From: Schoenoplectus triqueter
Lineage: Eukaryota > Streptophyta > Magnoliopsida > Poales > Cyperaceae
NCBI GenBank assembly: GCA_964058805.1
Contig: CAXKVV010001002.1
Coordinates: 1-30,558, forward strand
Length of the DNA stretch: 30,558 bases
Reading direction: 5' to 3'
This document shows positions 1-10,689 of this stretch, piece after piece. The notes beneath the pieces are model-generated. The model saw nothing but the letters and a program-made list of their open reading frames with translations, had not been told where the DNA came from and ran no database searches. Each line of letters starts with the position of its first letter. The first letter of the stretch is position 1. A program made the translations under genes and the position numbers.

Positions 1-9
1 AATATATAG

Positions 10-425
10 GGAGATCTTACGGTGCTTCGCGAAGCAAAGAGAGTTTTGCTTCCACCTAAAAAAATCTCACAAAATTAAAATTCAAATTATCAATCTAATT
101 CACCTAACATAAATTACATATTCAAATCTTATGGAATACCAAATTTGATTACATTTGGAGCTTTCTAACTATTTTTTTAGGATTTTAAAAAATACCCCAA
201 AATTAATAATAAAATAATGATAGGTGCACCTAAAAAATTATCATCTTTCAAAAATAAAAAAATAATAATTACAAAGCTCCAAAATTAGTAAAATTTGGTA
301 TTCAATAAGTTTTCAATATCTAAATTATTGTGGACTAATTAGATTGATATTTCGAATTTTTGATATATGAAATTTGAAATTGAAGTAAAATATCTCTTTG
401 GATCGCGAAGCACTGTAAGATCTCC
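10..425. repeat. Inverted-repeat MITE, family A copy 1
   Basis: The two ends are inverted copies: GGAGATCTTACGGTGCTTCG near 10-29 matches the reverse complement of the stretch at about 396-425. Complementarity continues well inward, so most of the element can fold into one long hairpin. A 14-bp perfect palindrome (TGCTTCGCGAAGCA) lies at 23-36 beside the left end, with a degraded version at 399-412. TA-rich sequence lies on both sides, so the target duplication cannot be sized. There is no coding capacity. A reverse-oriented relative lies at 17750-18098 and a half copy at 18165-18360. Confidence 0.8.
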
Positions 426-526
426 TTATATATATATAAATTAATATATTTTTAAAATATTATCATAAAAATTGTCAATGAATATATTTATCATTGTCCA
501 GAGATCCCTCCCTTCCCAAATTGTAT

Positions 527-900
527 TAGTAGGGGTGTCCGACCCAACCTGAACCGACTCGACCTGAAGATAAATGGGTCGGGTATGAGTTCAATTTTTT
601 TGACCCGAATCGGGTTGGGTCAGGCTCGGGTCAACCCGACCCGATTAATTATATTTTTTAAAGTAATTTTATGATTTAGTACTAATTAAAACTTAAATAT
701 ACACTAATTAAGATTAATTAATATTTTATTACTTAAAATTATATAAAAATAATTAATAAATAATTAATTATTTTACACGGATCAGGTTGGATATGAATGA
801 AAAATTTTTGATCCGAATTTAATCGGATCGGATTCAAATCAGATAAAAAATAATAATAAAATAATATGATTCCACCCGAACCGATCGTAATTACCGCCAA
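527..900. repeat. Dispersed repeat rich in GGGTCGGGTT motifs
   Basis: The stretch begins with TAGGGGTGTCCGACCC and contains alternating direct and inverted copies of a GACCCGAC/GTCGGGTC motif (540-645), then an AT-rich stretch, then more GATCCGAA/ATCGGATC motifs (777-905). This layout resembles short non-autonomous elements common in plants, some assigned to hAT, but I could not find matching ends or a target duplication. There is no open reading frame. The class is a guess. Confidence 0.4.
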
Positions 901-2460
901 TCCGATTCACGAATCAAGATTCTGAGGCGTTTAAATGGCTTTTAGTCATTTAGTGTGGTAACGTGGAAAGCTGGCTCTTAACATATAACACGAGTGAAGC
1001 GTAGCCGATATTTTGGCTACACAAAGAGCGGCTGCGAGGTGACTGACAAGAGACCGAGGCGCGCAGGGAATAGGTGAGTCTCAAGCTTCGGGACCTGCTT
1101 TCATTTCAATTTGGGATCGACATTAAGATTAAAGTAAAATATAAAATAAACTCATCGAGATTGATGATTAAATACTAATTAAATGATTAAAACGTGCTTT
1201 GGAATTAAATATGGCCGCAAAGCTTGGGACCCCACCGGTTCCAGCGCGCAGAGCGCCACCGACCAACGGAAACTAAACTAACCTTTTATTGTAAATGTAT
1301 CTTCTTCATTTTTGTTGCTTATTGTTTTTCATACTGAAGTCAACGAATTTTTTTTTATTATTATTAAACTATTAATTCAGCTGAGCTGGGATTGAAAAAG
1401 TGTCAGTAGTCATCAGTCAGTATAGAATGGAGTTGCCTTAGAAAAGACGATAATGATTGTATTGTTAGTAACTCAATTTATAGTAGCAACTGTCTATACC
1501 TCACATCCATATAGAGAATAATTAGCCCTTCTACAGGTTGAGACTTGTGCGTCTCAGTGGCAGTTAAAAGAACAATTATAATAGCAATTAGTAGTATAAC
1601 TAGATTTTTTTTTTAAAAAAATATAAAACTCTCATTAAATCTGATATTAATTATTTTTCACATACCTTTTACTGAGGTTGAACCTCCACCATTCTGTAGA
1701 GAGGCGGGACCATTAGCATAGTATAACTAGGAATTCATAAATTAATTTGCCTTTGAAAATTCTATTGAAATCCAAAACAAAGCTTGATAATTCTTATTGA
1801 ACTCAACAGAGAAAATAAAATTTGAGAAACTAAAATGCAACAATAGAAAAAAGATAATCAACATTGTATTTGCCCTTGGTTATAAATTGCATGATTAGTA
1901 CCCGATTAGTTAACATATTTAAATCCGATTATTGACCCCTCTGATCAAAATTCTACATCTGCCCTTGGTTATAAATTGCATGAAAAGTTGATGGCGGTAT
2001 TTGATGGACTATGAAATGATAATCAACATTGCATGAAATTTGAATCATCATCGATCTATGAGTAGAAAAACATATTTATAAGTTTTTTTTCTATTTTAAG
2101 AATTTTTTCTATTTATTAGAAAACTCATTGTCAAAATTGTCAAGTTAACTCATATCAAGGATCCCTTCCCTTTATACTATAATCTAAAAATTACACTGAT
2201 ATATTTTAACTTTTAACACAATCAAAGTATTAATAATTATATTTTCCAACTGTTTATAAATATTAACATCCGAGACTTCAATTTTTTAAACTTTGAACTC
2301 TAAAATATTTAGAGTAACATATTTTTACTATTAACACTTTCAAATCAAAATATTTACATTGACATATCATGATATATATAGTTATTAACAATTGAGATTT
2401 CAACGGTTTATATTCTGAAATCTAAATTACTAACATTGATGTTAGTTTATAATAATCTTG
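901..2460. other. Gene-free stretch with short repeats
   Basis: No coding region could be supported. Positions 920-1260 are richer in G and C than their surroundings and could be promoter or old exon sequence, but no reading frame holds. A 23-24 bp direct repeat (TGCCCTTGGTTATAAATTGC) occurs at 1870 and again at 1961. The segments at about 455-518 and 1985-2175 look like truncated copies of the inverted-repeat element that is complete at 16430-16799; they share the CATTGTC...GGATCCCT end. Confidence 0.5.
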
Positions 2461-3649
2461 AAGTCAATAATACGATAAATTTGTTATATAAAGCTTTGTT
2501 CATGAATTGAATATTTAAACGATATTTTGTTTCCTTGAGTATTATTGAATTTATGAATCATTCCGAGTTTATGACTGGAATTGTGAAACTTCATAATATA
2601 AAATATACTCTTAAAAGTCACTAACCAAGGTAATTAGCAGGAACACTAATTAACCGTTATTAGGTTAGTATGTGGATTAAATGATGGTCAAGTTTTACAG
2701 ACCATAGACAAAGAGTTGTCATTTTAATCACATAAATAGATGTTCTAGGAACATCGTATTTGATAGACCCCGAATGAAACATTAAATGGAATTGTGTTTG
2801 TATCATTAATGTTTTCGTTCAGTATTAAATTCTAAAGTATGAGGTATTCATCTTTCCTACATAAGATATGTATGTGTGTGATTTCTACCAAACGTTATCC
2901 GTAAAAGGTGTCTATAAAGGTAGCTCTTTGGTATACATAATTTATGCGGAGGAAGAGATGGTTTGCCAAAAGTACTATTGTCCCTCATATTTCTATATGA
3001 GTTATAGCATCACTGGGCCCCTTGATAGAGTAAGATTATCTGCTAGCAGTATAATTATAAGAGTAATTATATTTGATAATTTACTCAGGATCAAGAAAAG
3101 ATTGAGTTTGCAAGGATGACACATACCTACCTTGAAACTGATCTGATAGTTATGAGACAAAAGAATTAAACACAAGTAAATAGTTTACTGAATCATGATA
3201 TTGTACAGTACATCATCATATGTATAATTGGATGGTCATAGTGCATTCTGCCAGATGCCTCCTATGATTATAGAAGTTAAAACGGTTTTAACTCTATTTA
3301 CCAACATAACACGGATCATGTCGGGTCACACCGTATATGAGTTAATCGGAGAATCTTATTGATTAATTATAAATTGTTTATAATTAATAATAAGATGATT
3401 ATAATTAATTATATATGATATAATTATATTTGTCATAGATATGACAAGAAACAAAAATCAGATTGAATTTATAACGTGTTGGACACGTAGTATAAATTCG
3501 CCGAAATAACAACTGAGAAAAATATAATTGTAGATGACAATTATATATATTTGATTTGGATTTTAAATGTTAATTATGGATTTGAATTATGATCCAAAGT
3601 CCATTTATAATTAAAGTCTTAATTAATAATTAAAAGCCCAAAATCAGAA

Positions 3650-3925
3650 AAGCCCAAAATCCAAAAGCCCAAGGGTATTTCGGTAATTTGGCCAAAAGCC
3701 CAATGGGAAACATATAAATTTGGACCTTAGATGACATCATGCATGACATCATACATGACATCATCCTCAAGGGTATTTTGGTAATTTGGCTAAAAGCCCA
3801 AGGGTATTTCGGTAATTTGTCCAAAAAGCCCAATGACATTTTGGTAAATTGGATGAACTTTAAGGGTATTTTGGTCTTTTCACATTAGAACCTCCCTACT
3901 ATTCATGAGGGTATTTTCGTAATTT
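3650..3925 (+). repeat. Promoter-like tandem motif array upstream of the LTR TATA box
   Basis: A motif of the form AAGGGTATTTCGGTAATTTG occurs about five times with small changes (near 3671, 3770, 3800, 3863 and 3908), often followed by GCCAAAAGCCCAA. Nested among them at about 3730-3765 are three head-to-tail copies of a 13-bp unit around TGACATCAT. Spaced direct motifs just upstream of a TATA box suggest enhancer repeats of the LTR U3 region. This is inference from position only. Confidence 0.5.
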
Positions 3926-3940
3926 GCCAATCTCCCATTT

Positions 3941-3950
3941 TCTATAAATA
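3941..3950 (+). promoter_or_regulatory. TATA box of the LTR-like remnant
   Basis: TCTATAAATA followed by GAGGGG is a strong plant TATA match. The start site would be expected around 3970-3980, at GAGAGAGAAAC. It sits downstream of the tandem motif array and has no host gene after it, so it most likely belongs to the retroelement. Confidence 0.5.
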
Positions 3951-4365
3951 GAGGGGTAGGGTGAGAGAGAAACTTACACCAAATCAGTTCTACTTTTTCT
4001 CTCTCGGTATACGGTTGTTTCAGAATTCACGGGATCGGTGAATAGTGTTTTTACGAAAGTTACGATATTTCTGCACATTTATGAAATAGAATTACTGTGA
4101 GTCGTGAATAGTACTATTTCGTCTTTTTCTCGGGTGAATAGTGTTTTTGTGAGAAACCGCGGTTTGCAGTATTTCTGGCAAAAGAAATAAGCCGCTCTCT
4201 GGTCAGTCCTGGTGGATAACCTACAGAGGCATCAGACGTTTGGTGCTCCGAGACAAGCCGATTTTCATTCCAATTAAAATTTGGAAGCGATGTATAACAT
4301 CTTATGTTAATCTATTTAATTGTTAAGTAGATTAATATTTCAGAAATTAATCATGGAGTAGATCA

Positions 4366-4560
4366 ATAAAGGTTTAAAGAGGTGTGTATCTCTCGGTAAT
4401 CATCCGACACATCACTTTAACTCTAAGCTTAAGTTAGAAGTAAAATAATATTTTACCGTCTTTTATAAAGGATTAAATGTCTGTATCTCTCGATAATTAT
4501 CCGACATACTTTAATCCCTAACTTAAGTAGAAGTAAAATTTTTGTTCTACGGTCTTTCCG
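4366..4560. repeat. Imperfect tandem duplication of about 95-100 bp
   Basis: Two successive units share GTATCTCTCGGTAATCATCC / GTATCTCTCGATAATTATCC, a CTTAAGT(T)AGAAGTAAAAT block and a closing CCGTCTTT / CGGTCTTT. The first spans about 4366-4468 and the second about 4469-4560. It lies at the downstream end of the LTR-like remnant and has no coding content. Confidence 0.6.
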
Positions 4561-4610
4561 CAGCTTGAGCATTAACAGGATTTGGGCATTCCGAATACCA
4601 ACAATTGATA

Positions 4611-4656
<46 letters not shown>
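4611..4656. repeat. (ATT)n microsatellite
   Basis: About 15 uninterrupted ATT units. They start where the decayed primer-binding-site-like sequence ends, so the array may have grown from that site. Confidence 0.9.
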
Positions 4657-4658
<2 letters not shown>

Positions 4659-4750
4659 ATGTTTGAGTATTAACATTCAACTTCATACGTAGTCATCTAA
4701 CAATAATAAATATCTAACAAAAGGATCTCTGTGTTGAAGCATTAATAGAT

Positions 4751-5161
4751 GAGAAGGGATTCAATTACACCATTTTAGTGTCACATCGGTGCCATTAAAA
4801 TTAAATATCAAATAACTATTATTTAAATTCTTAAATAATAAAACTAATTGAAGAAATATTTTATAAATAGCATCTTATATATGTATACAAAAAAAATATA
4901 TCATTTTGAATCACATTTTTAAATTTATACATAAATAAATAAATAGGCACTATGAACACAAAAATAGTGATAATTGGATCTCTTCTCTATAAATAATATC
5001 AAAATGATATAATTTTTTGTATATATATATATATAAGATGCTATTTATAAAATATTCTATCAAGTAGTTTTGTTATTTAAGGATTTAAATAATAGTTATT
5101 TAATATTTAATTTTAATGGCACTGATGTGGCACTAAAATGGTGGTAATTTGATCCTTTCTC
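4751..5161. repeat. Inverted-repeat (foldback) element
   Basis: The left arm, about 4751-4905, begins GAGAAGGGATTC and then reads CATTTTAGTGTCACATCGG. It is matched by an inverted right arm at about 5000-5161 ending in TGATCCTTTCTC. The arms are about 150 bp each around a loop of about 95 bp, which itself contains part of the unit repeated further right. There is no coding capacity. This is the first member of the cluster that runs to 6120. Confidence 0.65.
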
Positions 5162-6120
5162 TATTTATATAGGCTTCAAGCGTTAATAAAATCAACGGAC
5201 CAAATTTTATAATTTAGACATGTTACTTGATGATATAGAATACAATTTATATAGGCATTCAAATGAAGTTAAAATTTTATGATTTTTCATATACATATAT
5301 TTGAGATAATATAAAATACATCACGATTCACATTTTTAAATTTAGACATAAATAAATAAATAAACACCATGGGCATCAAAATAGTGGTAATTGGATCTCT
5401 TCTCTATAAATAATATCGAAATGATATATTTTTTTGTATACATATATAAGATGCTATTTATAAAATATTCCTTCAATTAGTTTTGTTATTTAAGAATTTA
5501 AATAATAGTTATTTGATATTTAATTTTAATGGCACCGATGAGGCAATAAAATGGTGGTAATTGAATCTCTTCTCTTATTTATATAGGCATCAAGCATTAA
5601 TAAAATCAACAGACCAAATTTTACAATTTAGACATGTTACTTAATGGCTATTCAAATGAAGTTAAATTTTATGATTTTTCATATACATATAATTGAGATG
5701 ATATAGAATACATCTAATGGTTCACATTTTTAAATTTATATATAAATAAATAAATAGGCACCATGAGCACCAAAATAGTGTTAATTGGATCACTTCTCTA
5801 AATTATAACTATTATTTAAATTCTTAAATAATAAAACTAATTGAAAGAATATTTTGTAAATAGCATCTTATATATGTATACAAAAAAAAGATATATAATT
5901 TTGATATTATTTATATAGGTATCAAGCGTTAATAAAATCAACGGACTAAATTTTATAATTTAGACATGTTACTTGATGGCTATTTAAATGAAGTTAGAAT
6001 TTTATGATTTTTCATATATATAATTGAGATGATATAGAATAACATTTTTAAATTTATAAGTAAATAAATAAATAGACACTATAACACTAAAATAGTGGTA
6101 ATTGGATCATTTTCTAAATT
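5162..6120. repeat. Cluster of alternating tandem and inverted repeat units
   Basis: Two unit types alternate. Type Y (about 220 bp, from TATAGGC.TCAAGCGTTAATA to AATAGTGGTAATTGGATC) occurs at about 5165-5400, 5580-5800 and 5908-6115, with a partial copy at 4905-4985. Type X is the arm of the neighbouring foldback element; it appears at about 5400-5575 in one orientation and about 5805-5905 in the other. The same Y+X combination recurs inverted at 10690-10965. Spread by nested insertion plus unequal exchange is inferred. Confidence 0.6.
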
Positions 6121-6537
6121 ATAATAGTTATAATTAGCAAACAACAAAATGAACGCACAAAACATTGAGCAAAGGCGAAAAAATAGTTTTTTTTTTCCGG
6201 CTCATTCGTCAACTTAAGGAGTACTTAAAGTCAAGCCCGTGCTTTTGAAATACTAAAATATCAAATTACCAGATAGAAAAAGAATAACTAGAGTTCAGCA
6301 TCTAATTAATTAATTATTCTTAAGCAAAACGACTTCCTAATCCATCTAGCTAGCTAGCTTATTAACCTCTATGCTTGGCTTGAACATCAGTGCAATATCA
6401 TATCCTGAAAAATAGCAAACTAAAATTAGTAAGATGTAAATTTGATTGCACCATCTTACATTTGTTTTTGCTAATTAGTGTTGGAATACTGCCGTAAAGC
6501 ATGCAAATTAAAGTGTGATTGCATCTCGTTATGATGT

Positions 6538-9500
6538 TTAGTACCCTCGGCTCTTCTGCCTCCTCACCCATGACGGCGACAAGATGGGGTTCATCTCAAA
6601 CTCTGCTTCTTCCTCTCCGTCGCCATCCTTGTCATCATCTTTGTTTTCTTCAACCTCTTCTTTGTCTGAGACCTTGACTCGCCATACCTTCACTGTCCGG
6701 TCCAAACTTGCACTATAAACCAACAACCCGATGCCCTCAACTTCCACCTCCACACTAGCTCCCATGCACCGTACCGGGCCTCGATGCCCCTCCATTACTG
6801 CTAAACAGGTGTGAAAAGCACTGCCCATCTCTCTTTTCCAAACCCTGATTGTGGTGTCCTCTGAGCCACTCAGGACAACTCTGTCTGCGGCTGCGGCCAA
6901 GCTCAACACAGCGAAACAGTGCCCTTGAAGGAACCCGGCATGGTTGAACCGGCCTGAGACAGCCTCCTTTTCCCATATGTTAACATAGCCGTCTGAGCTG
7001 CCTGAGTACAAGAAACAGGAATTGCTTGATCGGCACAATGCCAGGCAGTTCACAGGTGAAGGTTGAAATCTTAGAGACATAATCAAGGCGTGTAGGCCAT
7101 CTCCATATACCCGCCGCCATATCTTTACATATCCATCTGATGCTGCTGTGAAGAGGCAACCGTCATCTTGGTTTACCAGCATGGCATTGATCTGCATTGT
7201 TAGTTAACTATATACCTATTAATGAAAGTAAATATGTGACTATGTAAAGTCGTAAACTCTTATGTTTGACCTGCACTAAGCTATGCCAATTCAAAATAAG
7301 CCAAATAATTTCATCTGGATTTAGAAAATGGAAGGCCCCTTCATATATCAGAAAATACTGGTCCCATGAGCGGGAACTCATAATGTTGAATTTGAGCTCA
7401 TGAGCTGTATATTAAGTGGTACAGTAAATTCTAGCAGCCCGACTATCCTTTACCAGAAGACTTTCTATGTGTTATAACAAAGGGTAACAACAGAGGCAAT
7501 TTATATGTGCAGAGAAGCTATTACTAACCACTACAGGAAAACGTTGCATTTGCATCCGGAAATGATCAATTACATCTGCACTTTTTTATTAGCATCAGTA
7601 AAAAAAATTTCCAACCTTGAAATTTTAATTTAAACATATTACATTAGAAAAACTGATGCAAGTATAAATTTTATCTATTTTGCGGATGTAAGTAAGTGCA
7701 GTTATTTTTTTTTGAAAATGAATGAGTGGAGACGCACTAAAATGCTGATGCACATTAATACTCGCAGATGCAAATGCTGATGTACATCAGTTTAGCGGAT
7801 GCAAATGCTGATCCACATCAGCTTATCGGATGCAAATATGGATGCACATCAGCTTAGCAGATGCAAATAAATATACTGATTTTATTTTTGAGCAACCATA
7901 GTAAATATTTAAAGTATATAATTCTATTCGATATCAAAGTATATAATTCATATTTTTCTCTGCAACTCGCAAACAGACCCAAACCTAACCCTAAATCCTC
8001 TTCCCCGCCGCTCTCTCTCAACTCTTCTCCTCACTCCTCACTCCTCAACCCGATCGCCACTTCTCCTCACTCCTCAACTCTAAATTCCTCTGACGATCTC
8101 ACACTCTCAGTTTCTCACTACTTCGGTGCCTTTCCTCTTGCCTCTCTCCAAGCGCACCTCACGACCCTTTGTTACAATGGTTGCCTCCAGTTCCAACAAC
8201 CCTCTCTCCAGGTCTCAGCAAATGAGGCTATCAGTTCTCCTCTTTCACGTGATGGACACGATCGTGCAGGACCCATTCTATCACCATATCCCCGCTTTCT
8301 TCAATTTTGTTTCTTTTTTCTATTAACTCTTATCTCCATCAATTGGGGATTTTGAGTGTTTATTGAGCTTTTTACTTGTACAAAAATAAACAGTGACAAC
8401 AAGATACTGAGCTTGTAGTTTTATTTTTCTTTTATTTTCTACAGTTTGGCAGAATGTCCATGAAGAAATTGCTAGAAATCAAGCATCCAACTGCATGAGC
8501 TGAATTTGAGGAAGGACATATTGATGAGGTATTATGATATTATCTTGTGTTATTTCTGTCAGTTGAATCTGATATTTGAGGAATGACATATTGATGAGAT
8601 ATATATGAGGATTTTGTGCATTTGTTCAGACTAGGTTTCGGTAAAGTAGTTTATCCTATAAAATTATCGCTCTTTATAATTAGCCATTGTGCATTTATTC
8701 TACGATATGTTATTAATATTGGTGTATGCTTTAATTGTAGGATGAGATGAGTACAAGCTGTTTCAATTTCATCATTTGAAGTTATTTGTGATTTGTCCTG
8801 CTGTTTTATTTATGATTTTATGAGATTGTGGGAAGTTGAAAATTATCATTTAATTAGGAGCTGTTTGGGTTTGTTTTGGAGAATTTTGGTTATGGGGTGT
8901 AATATTTTGGGAAATTTTAGAATGTTGCGATGGATTTATGAATGTTGGTACGAATGTTAAATATTTATGTGAATATTTTGAGAAATCTTAGGATGAATGA
9001 CATTAGATCTGTTGGGTTTAAATCGAGATATGAATGTTGATAAATTATCATCATATTAATAGATGCTAATATCAATAATTACACCAACAATTAGGTATCA
9101 AATACATTAGATTTAGAAAAGCGGATGCTAATGCATATAGTTCCATCAGTAATATGTTTGTAAAAAAATAATATTTGCTTCAGGGAATAAATGAAAATGA
9201 TAGTAAATTTTGCATCTGTCTATCCTTATGTAATAAAATATTGATGCAAATAAAAAATCGGATGCAATTGATTATCACCATCAAGTATATTTACATCTGC
9301 GCTTTGCATCAGTTTTCGAATGCTAAAAATTTTTAGCATAAGCCTACTGATGTAAATAGTGTTTATTACATCTGATCTGTTAGATGTTAGTGCGACGCTC
9401 TCTTGTAGTGAACATTCTATTGCCATTTGAACATGGAGAACAATTGCATGTTGTCTCTTTATTCTCTCACATGCATTGCATTAACAGGTGCATTTCTGTT

Positions 9501-10462
9501 GCAATACATAAAATTGGATTGTGTGGGAGAGACGCTATGATCTAGGGATTATATATACTGAGACGCCTATGCTAGCTAGTCAGGACGCACTTGCACAGTT
9601 GCAGTGAAAATTATAGATAGATAAAGGAAACATTAATTTTTTGAAGTTGAAGTTTAGTGATCAAATGTGAATCAACACTGACCTGTCCTTCATGTGCAAC
9701 AAAGGAGTCGGTTGAGCGCTGCTCAGAGAGCTTCCATGCTTTAACTGTGCTGTCTCTCGACCCAGTGTACAACAAACCTTCGGCATTATATAGCGCCATA
9801 CATGATATAAAATCCTTGTGGTGCTGTGCTTTCTTGCTGCTCTTTCCAAAAAATGCTGGCAAGAATGAAGCAACACGGCTCTTTGGTGGTAATGTTGCTA
9901 TCTTCCTTGGCCTGACCCGGGGGTCAGGTTCCAGGTCTGCATTGGTAGTCACAGACCAAATCCGAATCCGGCGGTCAACATGCGCTGTCACCACAGTTCC
10001 ACCATGACCCAGCACAGCAGTTACATTGCCTCGGCTGCTACCAATATGGATGTATCCCCTGTCAAGACAGTTGCTCAGGCTCCAAGCACGTACCCGGCCA
10101 CTATCACTAGCCGTGAAAACCAACCCATTTGAAATGGAGATGGAATGGACATTACCATCGAGCCGGTGCAGGGTTGCGAGGCAGTGGTAGTATATAGAGG
10201 GGGCGACAGAGGGGCAAGGTGGTGAGTGTTTGCCATCATTAAAAGACAACTTTTCGGTGGCATGATGGAGCGGTGAGAGGATCCAAGGAGAGTTGCAGCC
10301 AGGTGTTGAAGGAGCGGAGGTTGCCAATGAAAGAGCAGAGAGGCTCATCCTTGCCGGTTCGGAAATATTAATAGCACCAGTCGGACTTGCCGGGAAGTTA
10401 TACGAAGGAACTTTGTTTTCCTCTAGAAATGTGTGGAAGCTCTTGCGGCGTGAAGGATCCAT
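6538..10462 (-). CDS. JINGUBANG-like WD40-repeat protein (two exons)
   Basis: Exon 1 is 10462-9683 and exon 2 is 7191-6538, joined in phase 0 (CAG|GTCAGT donor, TGCAG|ATC acceptor). They give a 477-residue protein, close to the roughly 465 residues of Arabidopsis JINGUBANG. The N-terminus (about 1-90) is Ser/Pro-rich and low in structure. Seven WD40 repeats follow, ending near residues 128 (VRAWSL), 170 (IRIWSV), 243 (VKAWKL), 286 (VKIWRR), 334 (VNIWEK), 379 (IRVWKR) and 431 (VKVWRV), enough for one beta-propeller. The tail (about 436-460) is strongly acidic, then basic. The family's founding member represses pollen germination in water; that role here is inference. The open frame extends seven codons upstream without an ATG, so the Met at 10462 is chosen. 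The 2.49-kb intron contains a CACTA transposon. Confidence is high for the family and moderate for orthology. Confidence 0.9.
7526..7528. repeat. CACTA target-site duplication (left AAC)
   Basis: AAC directly precedes CACTACAGG; the same AAC directly follows the right end at 9411-9413. Confidence 0.85.
7744..7868. repeat. Subterminal array, four 31-bp units
   Basis: Units start at 7744, 7776, 7807 and 7838. Each has the form GCTGATGCACATCAGCTTAG followed by CGGATGCAAAT, and each contains the inverted pair GATG...CATC. In En/Spm such subterminal repeats bind the TNPA-type protein; here that is by analogy. Single copies of the same motif are scattered at 7545-7730 and 9230-9390. Confidence 0.8.
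8177..8528 (+). pseudogene. Captured HAD-superfamily hydrolase fragment inside the CACTA element
   Basis: The segment from ATG 8177 reads as an N-terminus ending in LLFHVMDTIVQDPFYHHIPA. After a stretch with an acceptor-like ACAG at 8441-8444, the reading continues MSMKKLLEIKHPTA-stop-AEFEEGHIDE to a GAG|GTATT donor at 8528/8529. Plant HAD-type hydrolases of the chloroplast FMN-hydrolase group have, as I remember them, LLFD.MDTIVRDPFY..VPAFF followed by LLE.KHP..W.EFE.G.IDE. That makes this two exons plus their intron. It is dead on three counts: the motif I Asp nucleophile is His, the Trp codon is TGA (8496-8498), and no clean donor follows the first exon. Pyrimidine-rich sequence at 7965-8176 looks like the co-captured 5' leader. 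It runs antisense to the host gene. Confidence 0.65.
8502..8602 (+). repeat. Local duplication of the captured exon end
   Basis: The end of the captured exon and start of the next intron (TTTGAGGAAGGACATATTGA at 8503) is repeated as ATTTGAGGAATGACATATTG at 8572, about 70 bp on. This is a small tandem duplication made inside the transposon. Confidence 0.6.
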
Positions 10463-10562
10463 TTGTGGAGAGGTATGGTGCAAGAGAGTCAGAAGATAGA
10501 TAGATGTGCTTGTATTATTTAGCTTAGATTATTTGCTCAGCAGACTCTTTGGTTGGTGTGTG

Positions 10563-10578
10563 TATATATATATATATA
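10563..10578 (-). promoter_or_regulatory. Candidate TATA region of the WD40 gene
   Basis: A TA run about 100-115 bp upstream of the start codon, preceded on the gene's strand by a CT run (10579-10589). The spacing suits a plant core promoter, but simple TA repeats are common in this window, so this is only a candidate. Confidence 0.3.
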
Positions 10579-10689
10579 GAGAGAGAGAGTTGTGTTCATT
10601 ATCATCATTGTTGGTGTTCATGACGTTTTTTTTCTTATTTATGTATAAATTTAAAAATAAATCATTTGATGTATTTTATGTAATCTCAA

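Larger units (their letters stand above)
2500..4603 (+). mobile_element. LTR-retrotransposon remnant (probable LTR)
   Basis: No single proof, but several signs agree. A clear TATA box (3943-3950) is followed by a leader starting with GAGAGAGAAAC. Upstream are tandem promoter-like motifs. Downstream is a long non-coding stretch ending in ACCAACA (4597-4603), directly followed by ATTGATAT, which resembles a decayed version of the initiator-tRNA primer site (ATTGGTATCAGAGC) seen after copia LTRs. A TGTTGG at 3477 is a possible LTR start matching the CCAACA end, giving about 1.13 kb, but the sequence back to about 2500 has similar character, so the left boundary is uncertain. No gag or pol coding sequence is present, so this is a solo or broken LTR. 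The small open frame at 2868-3119 has no recognisable domain. Confidence 0.45.
7529..9410. mobile_element. Non-autonomous CACTA (En/Spm-type) transposon
   Basis: The left end CACTACAGGAAAACGTTGCA (7529-7548) and the inverted right end CACTACAAGAGAGCGTCGCA (9410-9391) match at 16 of 20 positions. Both begin with the CACTA signature. A 3-bp target duplication, AAC, sits at 7526-7528 and 9411-9413, as expected for this superfamily. Subterminal regions carry many GATGCAAAT/TGCATC motifs, including an array at 7744-7868. No transposase could be recognised in 1882 bp, so it would depend on a helper element. It carries a damaged fragment of a HAD-type hydrolase gene at about 7965-8528. It is inserted in the WD40 gene intron and removed with it on splicing. 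Confidence 0.93.
7192..9682 (-). other. Intron of the WD40 gene
   Basis: The intron has GT...AG borders and is 2491 bp long, of which 1885 bp are the CACTA element plus one copy of its 3-bp duplication. Without it the intron would be about 0.6 kb. It separates WD40 repeat 4 after its first strand (HEGQ|INAML). Confidence 0.85.

Noticed and set aside
2868..3119. 83-codon open frame with an ATG
   Set aside because: No recognisable domain, no supporting gene context, and it lies inside the LTR-like remnant. Its length is not unusual for chance.
3630..3839. Minus-strand frame with repeated LPKYPWAF
   Set aside because: The peptide repeat only reflects the tandem GGGTATTTCGGTAATTTG motif in the DNA.
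6755..6976. Minus-strand frame inside WD40 exon 2, plus plus-strand frames at 9657-10007 and 10293-10499
   Set aside because: These are alternative-frame shadows of the WD40 exons with no family resemblance.
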